From positions 310,001 through 374,000 of the forward strand of contig NZ_JBLZHU010000003.1 of NCBI RefSeq assembly GCF_048892425.1: DNA of 64,000 nt. The letters are read 5' to 3'. Made by a program: the position numbers and the translations under genes. Shown here piece after piece: positions 18,066-25,784 of the stretch. Source of the DNA: Pacificispira sp002696645 (GTDB lineage Bacteria > Pseudomonadota > Alphaproteobacteria > UBA8366 > Aestuariispiraceae). How positions within the stretch are numbered: position 1 is the first letter of the stretch; every line of letters starts with the position of its first letter. The notes beneath the pieces are model-generated. The model did no database searches and had not been told where the DNA came from. It saw nothing but the letters and a program-made list of their open reading frames with translations.

Positions 18066-18941
18066 TCAGCAAATCAGGTCACCCAAGAATAAGGCAATCA
18101 AACCGTTCTTCGGCGCATTCGCTGGCCAAACCGCATGGGCATGGATTGGCGCGATACGCCAATCGGTCAAAATCTCCGCCACATCCCCCTTCTCAACGTC
18201 GTCGTCAGCAAGGAATCTCGGGATGCTGCCGACGCCTGCGCCTGCCCGGATCAGCCGGTAAAGAGCCTGCGCGTCACTGCAGTGAATCTGAGGATCCGGT
18301 TTGATTGTGATTGGCTGGCACCCCGGACAAGAAAACATCAAGGGCACGGAACGCGCCGGTGTCAGGCTCAACCAATCGAATTGCAGCAGATCCTTCGGCG
18401 ACCTTGGAGGCGTCCGCCCGGCGAGATACTCGGTTGAGCCGACGATCACCCGGGGTGCCTCGAAAAGCAGCTGCGTGGTGGGGCTCTTTGTGGGTTTGGG
18501 GCCGATACGGATCGCGACATCGAAGCCTGCAGCGATCAAGTCGCGACGCGCATCCGAATAATCCAGAGTGAGCCTGACGAGAGGGAAGCGCCGCGCAAAC
18601 CGCGCGATCCTTGCGGTAACCTCGGAGGCCGATAGCACCGATGCAATCATCACACGGAGTTCCCCGCTCGGGCTCGGTGCCAAGGACGACATGGCGGCCA
18701 ACTCATTTTCCACGGCCTCGAGCAACTTTTGCGTCGCGGCGAGCAAACGCTCACCATCACGCGTTAGCGATAGCTGACGTGTCGAGCGGTAGAGCAAAGC
18801 CACCCCAAGGCTCGCTTCAAGCTGTGAGACATGATGACTGACAACGGAAGGGGAGAGGCGCAGATGCTGGGCGGCTCCCCGGAAGGATCCGTGATCGACC
18901 GTCTTAGCAAAGATAGCGAGCTGTCGAAGCCGGTCGATCAT
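18066..18941 (-). CDS. LysR-family transcriptional regulator (cassette between acs repeats)
   Basis: A 291-residue LTTR starting MIDRLRQLAIFAKTVDHGSF, with the HTH segment LRLSPSVVSHHVSQLEASLG and an effector domain of the CrgA/DmlR type. The start at 18941 fits family alignments; the longer frame to 19097 covers the promoter. It is divergent from a SnoaL-like secreted protein 170 bp away and is its probable regulator. Codon style is more GC-rich and differs from its neighbours, and the pair is bracketed by acs 3' fragments, which points to horizontal acquisition. Confidence 0.88.
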   Translation of the reverse strand: MIDRLRQLAIFAKTVDHGSFRGAAQHLRLSPSVVSHHVSQLEASLGVALLYRSTRQLSLTRDGERLLAATQKLLEAVENELAAMSSLAPSPSGELRVMIASVLSASEVTARIARFARRFPLVRLTLDYSDARRDLIAAGFDVAIRIGPKPTKSPTTQLLFEAPRVIVGSTEYLAGRTPPRSPKDLLQFDWLSLTPARSVPLMFSCPGCQPITIKPDPQIHCSDAQALYRLIRAGAGVGSIPRFLADDDVEKGDVAEILTDWRIAPIHAHAVWPANAPKNGLIALFLGDLIC

Positions 18942-19111
18942 TATTAAAGAATCCAGAACAATGAAAAAGGTTTTAACTATCTTATGCGTTTCTATCGCAA
19001 TGTCTATCTTGTTGCTCGGATGATGCATTGACGGTCTGCGCCTCGGCAAAGTGACGGTTCGATTGTTTCCGCATCGCCAATACCGGTTCATACTCACAGA
19101 GGAGATTAATT

Positions 19112-19591
19112 ATGTGGAGAATTCGAAACTTGATCGCCGCCGCCTCGTTATGCGTCATTGGGTTCGCCCAGGCAGCCCAGGCGGACGACCTTGCAAGCGT
19201 GCAGACCTTCTATGACCTTCTGAGTAATCCTGGGTCCGAAGTCCACGTCACGGCGTTCAGAGACGTCACATCGGACGCCTGGGAAAGTGTCGGCGACTAT
19301 TCGGGCAAGAACAAGCCGCGCGCAGCCTTCCTTGGCCAGATGGGTCATTTCGCCAAGCTTATCCCTGATCTCGATTGGGCTGTGCAGGCCATGCACCAGG
19401 ATGGCGCCTTCGTCATCGTGCGTAGCCGTGCGACCGGAACCCCAACTGGACCGCTATTTGGTGTGGACGGCCAGGGGAGGAGCTTCGACATCATGACCAT
19501 CGACATTCATGAAGTGCAGGACGACAAGATCATCCGCACTTATCATATCGAGGATTGGGCTAGTGCGCTCAGACAGCTAGCGGGCAAGTGA
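19112..19591 (+). CDS. Secreted SnoaL-like ester cyclase/NTF2-fold protein
   Basis: A 159-residue protein with a clear Sec signal peptide (hydrophobic core LIAAASLCVIGFAQ, AQA-D cleavage near residue 24) and a SnoaL-like polyketide-cyclase/NTF2 fold, seen in VQTFYDLLSNPG, IPDLDWAVQAMHQDGAFVIVRSRATGT and DIMTIDIHEVQDDKIIRTYHIEDW. GAGGAG lies 9 bases before the ATG. SnoaL-like proteins bind or modify small hydrophobic molecules; the ligand is unknown. The LysR gene is its divergent partner. Confidence 0.88.
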   Translation: MWRIRNLIAAASLCVIGFAQAAQADDLASVQTFYDLLSNPGSEVHVTAFRDVTSDAWESVGDYSGKNKPRAAFLGQMGHFAKLIPDLDWAVQAMHQDGAFVIVRSRATGTPTGPLFGVDGQGRSFDIMTIDIHEVQDDKIIRTYHIEDWASALRQLAGK

Positions 19592-19738
19592 GCGATCGCA
19601 AAAGACGCCCAACACGGCTTTCTCGCCCCGCAATGTCTGAACACTACACCTGATAAACAAGCGCAACCAAGTGTCAACAGCCTGCGCCACGTTGCAGGCA
19701 TTGGTGCACTTCGCAATAACCTTCCCGGCGCATAATCG

Positions 19739-19768
19739 AAAAGGCGGTGCCCATCAGCACCGCCTTTT
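19739..19768. terminator. Bidirectional terminator of acs-repeat copy 2
   Basis: AAAAGGCGGTGC / GCACCGCCTTTT form a perfect 12-bp stem with a 6-base loop (CCATCA). It lies downstream of the SnoaL-like gene on the plus strand and 33 bases beyond the stop of the acs remnant on the minus strand, the same layout as the terminator beyond the intact acs. Confidence 0.88.
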
Positions 19769-19801
19769 CAAATTCCTAACACAGGACACACCCTAAACCG
19801 C

Positions 19802-20079
19802 TTACTTCCGGTTCTGGCGATTGTCGATCAGGCTATCCACAACGCCGGGATCGGCCAGGGTGGAGGTGTCGCCCAGATTGGAGAAATCGTCTTCGGCGAT
19901 TTTGCGCAGGATGCGGCGCATGATCTTGCCGGATCGGGTTTTGGCAGACCGTGCGACCATTGCAGCCAATCGGGGCTGGCAATCGGGCCGATATCTTTGC
20001 GGACCCATGCGACCAGCTCTTTCTGCAACTCATCGCTTGGCTCTTCTCCGCTGTTCAGCGTGACATAGGCATACATGCC
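19802..20079 (-). pseudogene. acs remnant, copy 2 (C-terminal about 92 codons, frameshifted)
   Basis: These 278 bp align with the last 279 bp of the intact acs (21108-21386) with about 23 substitutions and one missing base by hand count, near 92% identity. Most changes are synonymous; the readable parts keep AYVTLNSGEEPSDELQKELV and KIMRRILRKIAEDD. The lost T near 19940 breaks the frame. The match ends abruptly at both sides. Divergence at third positions means it is not a recent copy of the resident gene but the tail of an acs from a relative, brought in with foreign DNA. Confidence 0.88.
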
Positions 20080-20184
20080 TCCTTAAAGGAATTTCATTTG
20101 CAATACTCAATAAAAGATGTAAATTTTTAATTACGCTATCATAAAGTGATCTTTTTGGAACACCCCTTTTTTGCTGGACAGCCA

Positions 20185-20883
20185 ATGAAAGATGCTCCCC
20201 AAAATGAAGAAACCTCGCGCTGGCTAAGTCTGATCAGGTCAGCAAGTATTTCTGTCGTCGATGCGCAGGGCATGGTCGACACCTTACGCACGAAGCGCGT
20301 AAAGAGGTTCCCCAACGAAGATGATCTCACGGCGCAATCACACGTCGCTGATGCCATTATAGAGCACTATTGCCAACTGGCTGCTTTAACTGGGGCTGGG
20401 ACAGCGTTTCCGGGTATGTTACCAGGGCCCGGCACCGCTGTCGCTATCGGGGCAGGATCAATTGATCTTTTAAGCTGCATGAAATTTCAAGTCGATATGT
20501 GTCGCTGTCTTGCGATCAACTACGGCCAAGATTTAACTAGTGCCGACGCAGAGAAACTCGCCTTGCTGGTAGCGTTCTCAGCCACTATCGAGAAGACTGC
20601 TGGCCCTGCCGTATCCAAAGGAGCGTCCAAGGCTGCTGTGACGGTATTGCAGAAATACCTTAAAGGTGCCGTGCTAACTACTTTAAAACAAATGCTTAAA
20701 AAAATTGGCATCAATTTCACCAGGAAGTCACTGGAGAAGGCCATTCCTTTCGGAGTTGGCATTGTCGTAAGCTATCAACTCAACAAGGTTCTGACACGCT
20801 ATGTGGGACGGCAGGCAAAGGTAATTTTCCAGACATGGGATACCGTTGAACCTGAACCACCTTCACAACAGGTAGACATATGA
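20185..20883 (+). CDS. EcsC-family protein
   Basis: A 232-residue protein resembling the EcsC family, with the conserved Gly-rich core ALTGAGTAFPGMLPGPGTAVA followed by SIDLLSCMKFQVDMC and a possible membrane-interacting stretch AIPFGVGIVVSYQL (core quoted in part). EcsC relatives are of unclear function; in Bacillus the ecs locus affects protease secretion. The ATG at 20185 is preferred; a GTG at 20146 is possible and neither has a strong ribosome site. Its AT-rich, isolated gene sits between two acs 3' ends and is probably acquired. Confidence 0.7.
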   Translation: MKDAPQNEETSRWLSLIRSASISVVDAQGMVDTLRTKRVKRFPNEDDLTAQSHVADAIIEHYCQLAALTGAGTAFPGMLPGPGTAVAIGAGSIDLLSCMKFQVDMCRCLAINYGQDLTSADAEKLALLVAFSATIEKTAGPAVSKGASKAAVTVLQKYLKGAVLTTLKQMLKKIGINFTRKSLEKAIPFGVGIVVSYQLNKVLTRYVGRQAKVIFQTWDTVEPEPPSQQVDI

Positions 20884-21040
20884 AATGGCCTCGCTCGAGA
20901 TCATAAATGCAGGACTTGTAAATTTGTGATGCGATAACGGTTTCAGTGCAGAGATTGAACCTTGTTTTTATTCACGTCCGGCTCTGATTACATAAAAACT
21001 GACACTGTTCGCTATTTGGGATAGTCCATCACCCCGACAC

Positions 21041-21181
21041 AAAAAGGGCGGCACCCATCGGCACCGCCCTTTCAGTTTCGCCACATGTGCGGCGCATCCA
21101 AATGTGCTTACTTCCGGTTCTGGCGATTGTCGATCAGGCTGTCGACGACACCGGGATCGGCCAGGGTGGAGGTGTCGCCCA
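21041..21181 (-). repeat. acs 3'-end repeat, copy 3 (end of the intact gene)
   Basis: The end of the intact acs plus its downstream terminator, matching copy 1 at 17802-17942 with about five differences in 141 bp. The hairpin AAAGGGCGG / CCGCCCTTT (21043-21072) ends acs transcription on the minus strand and can also act on the plus strand for the EcsC-like gene. Confidence 0.9.
21043..21072. terminator. Terminator beyond acs
   Basis: A 9-bp stem AAAGGGCGG / CCGCCCTTT with a 12-base loop, located 36 bases beyond the acs stop codon on the minus strand. It has A and T runs on both sides, so it can serve both converging transcripts. Confidence 0.85.
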
Positions 21182-23048
21182 GATTGGAGAAATCATCTTC
21201 GGCGATTTTGCGCAGGATGCGGCGCATGATTTTGCCGGATCGGGTTTTTGGCAGGCCCGGCGCCCATTGCAGCCAATCGGGGCTGGCGATCGGGCCGATA
21301 TCCTTGCGGACCCAGGCGACCAGTTCCTTCTTCAACTCATCACTGGGTTCTTCCCCACTGTTCAGGGTGACATAGGCATAGATGCCCTGACCCTTCACAT
21401 CGTGGGGCGCACCGACAACGGCGGCCTCTGCGACCTTGGAATGGGCGACCAGAGAGCTTTCGACCTCTGCCGTGCCCATGCGGTGGCCTGAAACGTTGAT
21501 CACATCATCGACGCGACCGGTGATCCAGTAATAGCCATCCTCGTCCCGGCGACAGCCATCGCCGGTGAAATATTTCCCCTTATAGGTGGAGAAATAGGTC
21601 TGCATGAAGCGTTCATGATCGCCATAGACGGTGCGCATCTGGCCGGGCCAGCTTTGCGTGATGCACAGGTTGCCGGACGTCGCGCCCGATTGCGGATTGC
21701 CCTCATTATCGACGATTTCCGGTTCCACCCCAAAGAAGGGATTGGTCGCCGAACCCGGTTTCAGGTCGGTAGCGCCGGGCAAAGGCGTGATTAGGATGCC
21801 ACCGGTTTCCGTCTGCCACCAGGTATCGACAATCGGGCAGCGACCCTTGCCAACAACCTCGTGATACCACAGCCAGGCTTCGGGATTGATCGGTTCCCCG
21901 ACCGAGCCCAACAGGCGCAGCGAGTCCAGTTTGCATTTCTCCACCGGGCCTTTGCCTTCCCGCATCAAGGCGCGGATCGCCGTCGGTGCGGTATAGAAGG
22001 TATTGACCTGGTGCTTGTCACAGACCTGCCAGAAGCGCGAGGCGTCTGGATAATTTGGCACGCCTTCAAACATCAGCGTGATCGCCCCATTGGCCAGCGG
22101 GCCATAGACGATATAGCTGTGACCCGTGACCCAGCCGACATCCGCCGTGCACCAATAGACATCGCCTTCATGATAGTCGAAGACATATTCGTGGGTCATG
22201 GAGGCATAGACCATATAACCGCCGGTCGTGTGCAGCACGCCTTTGGGCTGGCCGGTGGAGCCGGATGTATAGAGGATAAACAGCGGGTCTTCTGCAGACA
22301 TTTCTGCGGGTTCACACTGATCCGACACATCCTTGACCACGTCGTGGTACCAGACATCGCGCCCGTCGACCCAATCGATCTTACCGCCCGTGCGCTCCAC
22401 TACGATGCAGGATTTCACCGATTTGCATTTTTCCAGCGCCTTGTCGGTATTGGCCTTCAACGGGATTTTCTTTGCCCCGCGCAGGCCTTCATCCGCCGTG
22501 ATGACCATGACGCATTCGCTGTCATTGATGCGCCCCGCCAGCGCATCGGGTGAGAATCCGCCAAAGACGATGGAATGCACCGCACCGATACGCGCACAGG
22601 CCAGCATGGCATAGGCGGCTTCGGGGATCATGGGCATATAGATACAGACGCGGTCGCCTTTCTTGACGCCCTGGTCCTTCATGGCATTGGCCAGACGGCA
22701 GACATGGCCGTGCAATTGGCGATAGGTGATCGTCGCATCATCCTTCGGGTCGTCGCCTTCCCAGAGGATTGCGGTCTGATCACCCCGGCTTTCCAGATGC
22801 CGGTCAATGCAATTGTAGGACGCATTCAACGTCCCGTCCTCATACCATTTGATGGAGACATCCGGCACCATGAAGTTCACATTCTTCACCGTGCTATAGG
22901 GCTTGATCCAATCGATGCGTTTGCCATGTTCACCCCAGAAAGCCTCTGGGTCTTTAATTGATTTGGCATACATCTCTTCATACTGCGCGCGGTTGATCAG
23001 CGCATTGTTGGCAATGTCATCGGCGACTGGAAAAACATCGGTGCTCAT
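21108..23048 (-). CDS. acs: Acetyl-CoA synthetase (AMP-forming)
   Basis: Activates acetate to acetyl-CoA through an acetyl-AMP intermediate. The 646 residues match full-length Acs. Visible motifs are the adenylate loop YTSGSTGQPKGVLH, DTWWQTETG, the YFTGDG/ITGRVDDVINVSGHR hinge region (quoted in part) and the C-terminal RSGKIMRRILRK containing the catalytic, acetylation-regulated Lys. The start at 23048 is supported by AAAGGGAG upstream; a longer frame to 23072 adds 8 residues. The 3' end is duplicated twice downstream. A hairpin (GCCCC / GGGGC near 23075) lies in the leader. Confidence 0.97.
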   Translation of the reverse strand: MSTDVFPVADDIANNALINRAQYEEMYAKSIKDPEAFWGEHGKRIDWIKPYSTVKNVNFMVPDVSIKWYEDGTLNASYNCIDRHLESRGDQTAILWEGDDPKDDATITYRQLHGHVCRLANAMKDQGVKKGDRVCIYMPMIPEAAYAMLACARIGAVHSIVFGGFSPDALAGRINDSECVMVITADEGLRGAKKIPLKANTDKALEKCKSVKSCIVVERTGGKIDWVDGRDVWYHDVVKDVSDQCEPAEMSAEDPLFILYTSGSTGQPKGVLHTTGGYMVYASMTHEYVFDYHEGDVYWCTADVGWVTGHSYIVYGPLANGAITLMFEGVPNYPDASRFWQVCDKHQVNTFYTAPTAIRALMREGKGPVEKCKLDSLRLLGSVGEPINPEAWLWYHEVVGKGRCPIVDTWWQTETGGILITPLPGATDLKPGSATNPFFGVEPEIVDNEGNPQSGATSGNLCITQSWPGQMRTVYGDHERFMQTYFSTYKGKYFTGDGCRRDEDGYYWITGRVDDVINVSGHRMGTAEVESSLVAHSKVAEAAVVGAPHDVKGQGIYAYVTLNSGEEPSDELKKELVAWVRKDIGPIASPDWLQWAPGLPKTRSGKIMRRILRKIAEDDFSNLGDTSTLADPGVVDSLIDNRQNRK

Positions 23049-23181
23049 CTGGGCATTCTCCCTTTGAATCATTGGCCCCTCTGATCGGGGGCTTGTTGGT
23101 TCAAGTCCGGTCCATCAGGCCGAGACTGCAGATTTCCCCCTAACTTTGCCGGTTTAGACGCGGGTCTGCAACCGTGACTGC

Positions 23182-23197
23182 TGTATCAATTCATACA
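23182..23197. promoter_or_regulatory. Palindromic operator candidate upstream of acs
   Basis: TGTAT-CAATTC-ATACA is an inverted repeat with 5-bp arms in the 196-bp gap between the SDR stop and the acs start, about 134 bases upstream of acs. The layout suits a dimeric regulator of acetate use, but no family can be assigned. No convincing -35/-10 pair was found beside it. Confidence 0.35.
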
Positions 23198-23244
23198 ATG
23201 GTGCGAAAGCCGCCCCGTTGCTTCGTTTGACGCAGTTTCAGGAC

Positions 23245-24006
23245 TCAGCGGGGTTGCATGCGCAAAGCACTGTCCAGGCGCACACATTCGCCATTCATGA
23301 CAGTATTTTCCACCATATGAAGTACCAGAGATGCATATTCCTGTGGTTTCCCAAATCGTTGCGGGAATGGCAAGGTAGCCGTCAGGCTGTCTTGAACCTC
23401 TTGCGGCATGCCCAGCAGCATGGGTGTGCCAAACAGGCCAGGCGCGATCGCATTGACCCGAATACCACTGCGGGCAAATTCCCGCGCGGCGGGAAGGGTC
23501 AAACCAACCACCCCAGCCTTGGATGCGGCATAGGCGGCCTGACCAATCTGGCCTTCATAGGCCGCGATGGAGGCGGTATTGATGATGATGCCGCGCTCCC
23601 CATCCTCATTGGGCTCCCGTTGGGCCATATCCGCGGCAGCAAGGCGCAGAATATTGAAGGTCCCGATCAGATTGATGTCGATCACCTTGCGAAACACATC
23701 CAGATCCATTGGTCCCTCGCGACCAACGATTTTTGCTGCAGGCGCTACACCGGCACAACTGACGGCGACGGCACACAGACCATGCTTGTCGCGGGCTGTC
23801 GCAAAAGCGGCAGCCACTTCCTCTGCGCTGGTGACATCGCAGACTATCGCCAATCCATCAATGTCTTTCGCGACGGCGGACAGTTTATCCGCGTCGCGAT
23901 CCAGCAAGGCCACTTTTGCGCCGTTTGCTGCCAGTGCGCGGGCAGTCGCCTCGCCCAAGCCAGAGGCCGCCCCTGTTACCAAGGCGGCTAAGCCGTCGAT
24001 TTGCAT
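23245..24006 (-). CDS. SDR family dehydrogenase, HSD10/3-hydroxyacyl-CoA type
   Basis: A 253-residue classical short-chain dehydrogenase. The cofactor loop TGAASGLGEATA, the NAD-favouring LLDRD after beta-2, the catalytic Ser in INTASIAAYEG and the YAASKAG motif are intact. The long insertion before the catalytic Ser (MAQREPNEDGERG) and the ending VRLDSALRMQPR are typical of type-2 3-hydroxyacyl-CoA dehydrogenases (HSD17B10-like), which act in beta-oxidation or branched-chain amino acid breakdown. It lies directly downstream of the FzlA-like gene, before acs. Confidence 0.9.
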   Translation of the reverse strand: MQIDGLAALVTGAASGLGEATARALAANGAKVALLDRDADKLSAVAKDIDGLAIVCDVTSAEEVAAAFATARDKHGLCAVAVSCAGVAPAAKIVGREGPMDLDVFRKVIDINLIGTFNILRLAAADMAQREPNEDGERGIIINTASIAAYEGQIGQAAYAASKAGVVGLTLPAAREFARSGIRVNAIAPGLFGTPMLLGMPQEVQDSLTATLPFPQRFGKPQEYASLVLHMVENTVMNGECVRLDSALRMQPR

Positions 24007-24029
24007 CGGTCTGCTCCTCTCTCAAAATA

Positions 24030-24698
24030 TCAGAAGTCGAGATCTGCATAATGCTTTGGAGGGGGCGCACCAGGAATGTGATCCCCCAGGATCGGGCGGA
24101 AGGCCGGGCGTGATTTAATGCGCGCATACCAGTCTTTTGCTTCTGGATGATCGTTCCAGGGCACATCACCGATATAATCGACACAGGATAAATGTGCCGC
24201 AGCGGTCAGGTCGGCCAGGGTCAGTTCCTCCCCCGCCAGCCAGGTCCGTCGCTCTGCCAGCCAACCAATATAACCCAGATGGGTGTGAATGTTCCGACCC
24301 CCGGCACGCACTGCGGAAGAACTGGGTTCCCCCATCCCAAGAAAGCGCTTCATGATCTTTTCTTCGACCAGATTGATGCCGACTTCCTGGTGGAATTTGA
24401 TATCGAACCAGTCGATCAGTCGCCGGACCTCAGCCCGCATCACAGCGCCGGTGCCGATCAATGGCTGGTCACCATACATTTCGTCCAGATATTCGCAGAT
24501 CGGCTGGGAACCGCAGACCCGGTTCCCGTCTTCATCAACCAGTACAGGGACTTCCCCCGTTGGATTGATGGCCAGAAACGCCTCGTCCCGGTCCCAGGTT
24601 TTCTGAATCCGGGTTTCAAACGGCAATTGCTTTTCCCCCAGCATCAGCCGGACTTTACGACAATGGGGCGAGAGCCAGAGGTGATAGAGAAGCATCAT
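24030..24698 (-). CDS. fzlA: GST-family protein resembling FtsZ-binding FzlA
   Basis: A 222-residue GST-fold protein. The C-terminal part (AAHLSCVDYIGDVPW, DWYARIKSRPAFRP) and the extended tail ending PPPKHYADLDF match what I recall of FzlA, the alphaproteobacterial FtsZ-binding protein needed for constriction in Caulobacter. FzlA is not a glutathione enzyme; the N-terminal loop LSPHCRKVRL is GST-like. AAGGGTC precedes the two adjacent ATG codons at 24698 and 24695, so either may be the start. Its neighbours are metabolic genes. Naming rests on motif memory rather than alignment. Confidence 0.72.
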   Translation of the reverse strand: MMLLYHLWLSPHCRKVRLMLGEKQLPFETRIQKTWDRDEAFLAINPTGEVPVLVDEDGNRVCGSQPICEYLDEMYGDQPLIGTGAVMRAEVRRLIDWFDIKFHQEVGINLVEEKIMKRFLGMGEPSSSAVRAGGRNIHTHLGYIGWLAERRTWLAGEELTLADLTAAAHLSCVDYIGDVPWNDHPEAKDWYARIKSRPAFRPILGDHIPGAPPPKHYADLDF

Positions 24699-24748
24699 GA
24701 CCCTTCGCATATAGCGCCGGATAAGCGGTGCCGCAATGCGCTTTCGTA

Positions 24749-25762
24749 TTAAAGCCTGTAAACGCGTGCCGCCGTATCATGAAAAAGCGCACGACGCTCC
24801 GCTTTTGACCAGTCTTGCGTCAACAATTTGAAACTGTTCCAGATCGTATTATAGCCGCAACTGACGCTATCAACAGGGAAATTCGATTCGAACATGCACC
24901 GGTCGACACCAAACAATTCTATTGTTGTTTCATAGTAACGACGGGTTGCCTGCATCAGGGTCAGGCTGGTGGGTGGGCGGGGCTGCTTGTGCCAATCAAA
25001 GCCGTTTTCCGGCATGGCGATACCCCCCAGCTTCGCCATTACATTGGGGCAGGACGCCAATTCGGTGATATCGGCTTTCCATTGGGTGAAAACCTGATCC
25101 CCACGCCCTGCATAGGCCCCGACCCCCAATGGAACCCCGAAATGATCCAGAATGATGGTCAGGTCCGGAAACTGGCGGGCCAGATCCGTCACTTCACAGA
25201 TTTGTGGATGGAAGCACCAGATATCCAGGCTCAAGCCCCGGGCCGCGATTTCTGCGACACCGGCGCGATACCGCGCATCCATCAACAATTCCGGGCCGGG
25301 TTTGGTGCGCACATCGGGCAGGGCCGGATCTGAATCCCAGGCAACACCATGGCGGATACCCTTGAACCGCCCGCCCGCCACGGCGATATGGGCATCCAGC
25401 GCTGGCGCGACTGCACCCCCCAGGGTCAGGTCCACGGCCCCAACGATCCCGGCTGCAATCCGACACGGACCATAGTCACCAGATGCCGCCATGGCGGCGA
25501 TACCATTGACGAATTCTGTTTCGCCAACCGGGCGCATGACCGCTGGCCCATCAGCCCGATACATCGTTGCGGCTTCGATAAAAACCGTGCTGGTGATAGT
25601 GTGCCCGGCGCTGACATCCCGGTGAATCTCGTCAAAGCCATAGCGCGGGCTGATCCGATGGGGCTGGTTCAACCACAGGTGATGATGGGGATCACAAATC
25701 TCCATTTCCGGTTCCAGCGCGTCTTCCGCACCGGAAGCCAGCCATGCATCATTCTTGGCCAT
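24749..25762 (-). CDS. Amidohydrolase family protein (Amidohydro_2)
   Basis: A 337-residue TIM-barrel metal hydrolase of the Amidohydro_2 type. The N-terminal metal motif is DPHHHLW, the core strand is LTIILDHFG, and the C-terminal acid end is CMFESNFPVDS. Related enzymes hydrolyse lactones or decarboxylate aromatic acids (PDC lactonase, gluconolactone-type). With the adjacent MFS exporter and FAD oxidoreductase it may belong to a catabolic unit; the substrate is unknown. Confidence 0.88.
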   Translation of the reverse strand: MAKNDAWLASGAEDALEPEMEICDPHHHLWLNQPHRISPRYGFDEIHRDVSAGHTITSTVFIEAATMYRADGPAVMRPVGETEFVNGIAAMAASGDYGPCRIAAGIVGAVDLTLGGAVAPALDAHIAVAGGRFKGIRHGVAWDSDPALPDVRTKPGPELLMDARYRAGVAEIAARGLSLDIWCFHPQICEVTDLARQFPDLTIILDHFGVPLGVGAYAGRGDQVFTQWKADITELASCPNVMAKLGGIAMPENGFDWHKQPRPPTSLTLMQATRRYYETTIELFGVDRCMFESNFPVDSVSCGYNTIWNSFKLLTQDWSKAERRALFHDTAARVYRL

Positions 25763-25784
25763 ATGAATTCCCCCTCAATTCATC

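Noticed and set aside
17848..18261. 137-codon plus-strand ORF across acs copy 1
   Set aside because: It reads acs antisense, crosses the repeat junction and overlaps the LysR gene end.
23076..23125. tRNA-like T-loop (GGTTCAAGTCC) upstream of acs
   Set aside because: Flanking arms pair only through wobble pairs and no anticodon, D-arm or acceptor stem can be built upstream, so it is coincidence.
24880..24900. GATTCGAAC resembling a tRNA T-loop
   Set aside because: Lies inside the amidohydrolase coding sequence and has no surrounding cloverleaf.
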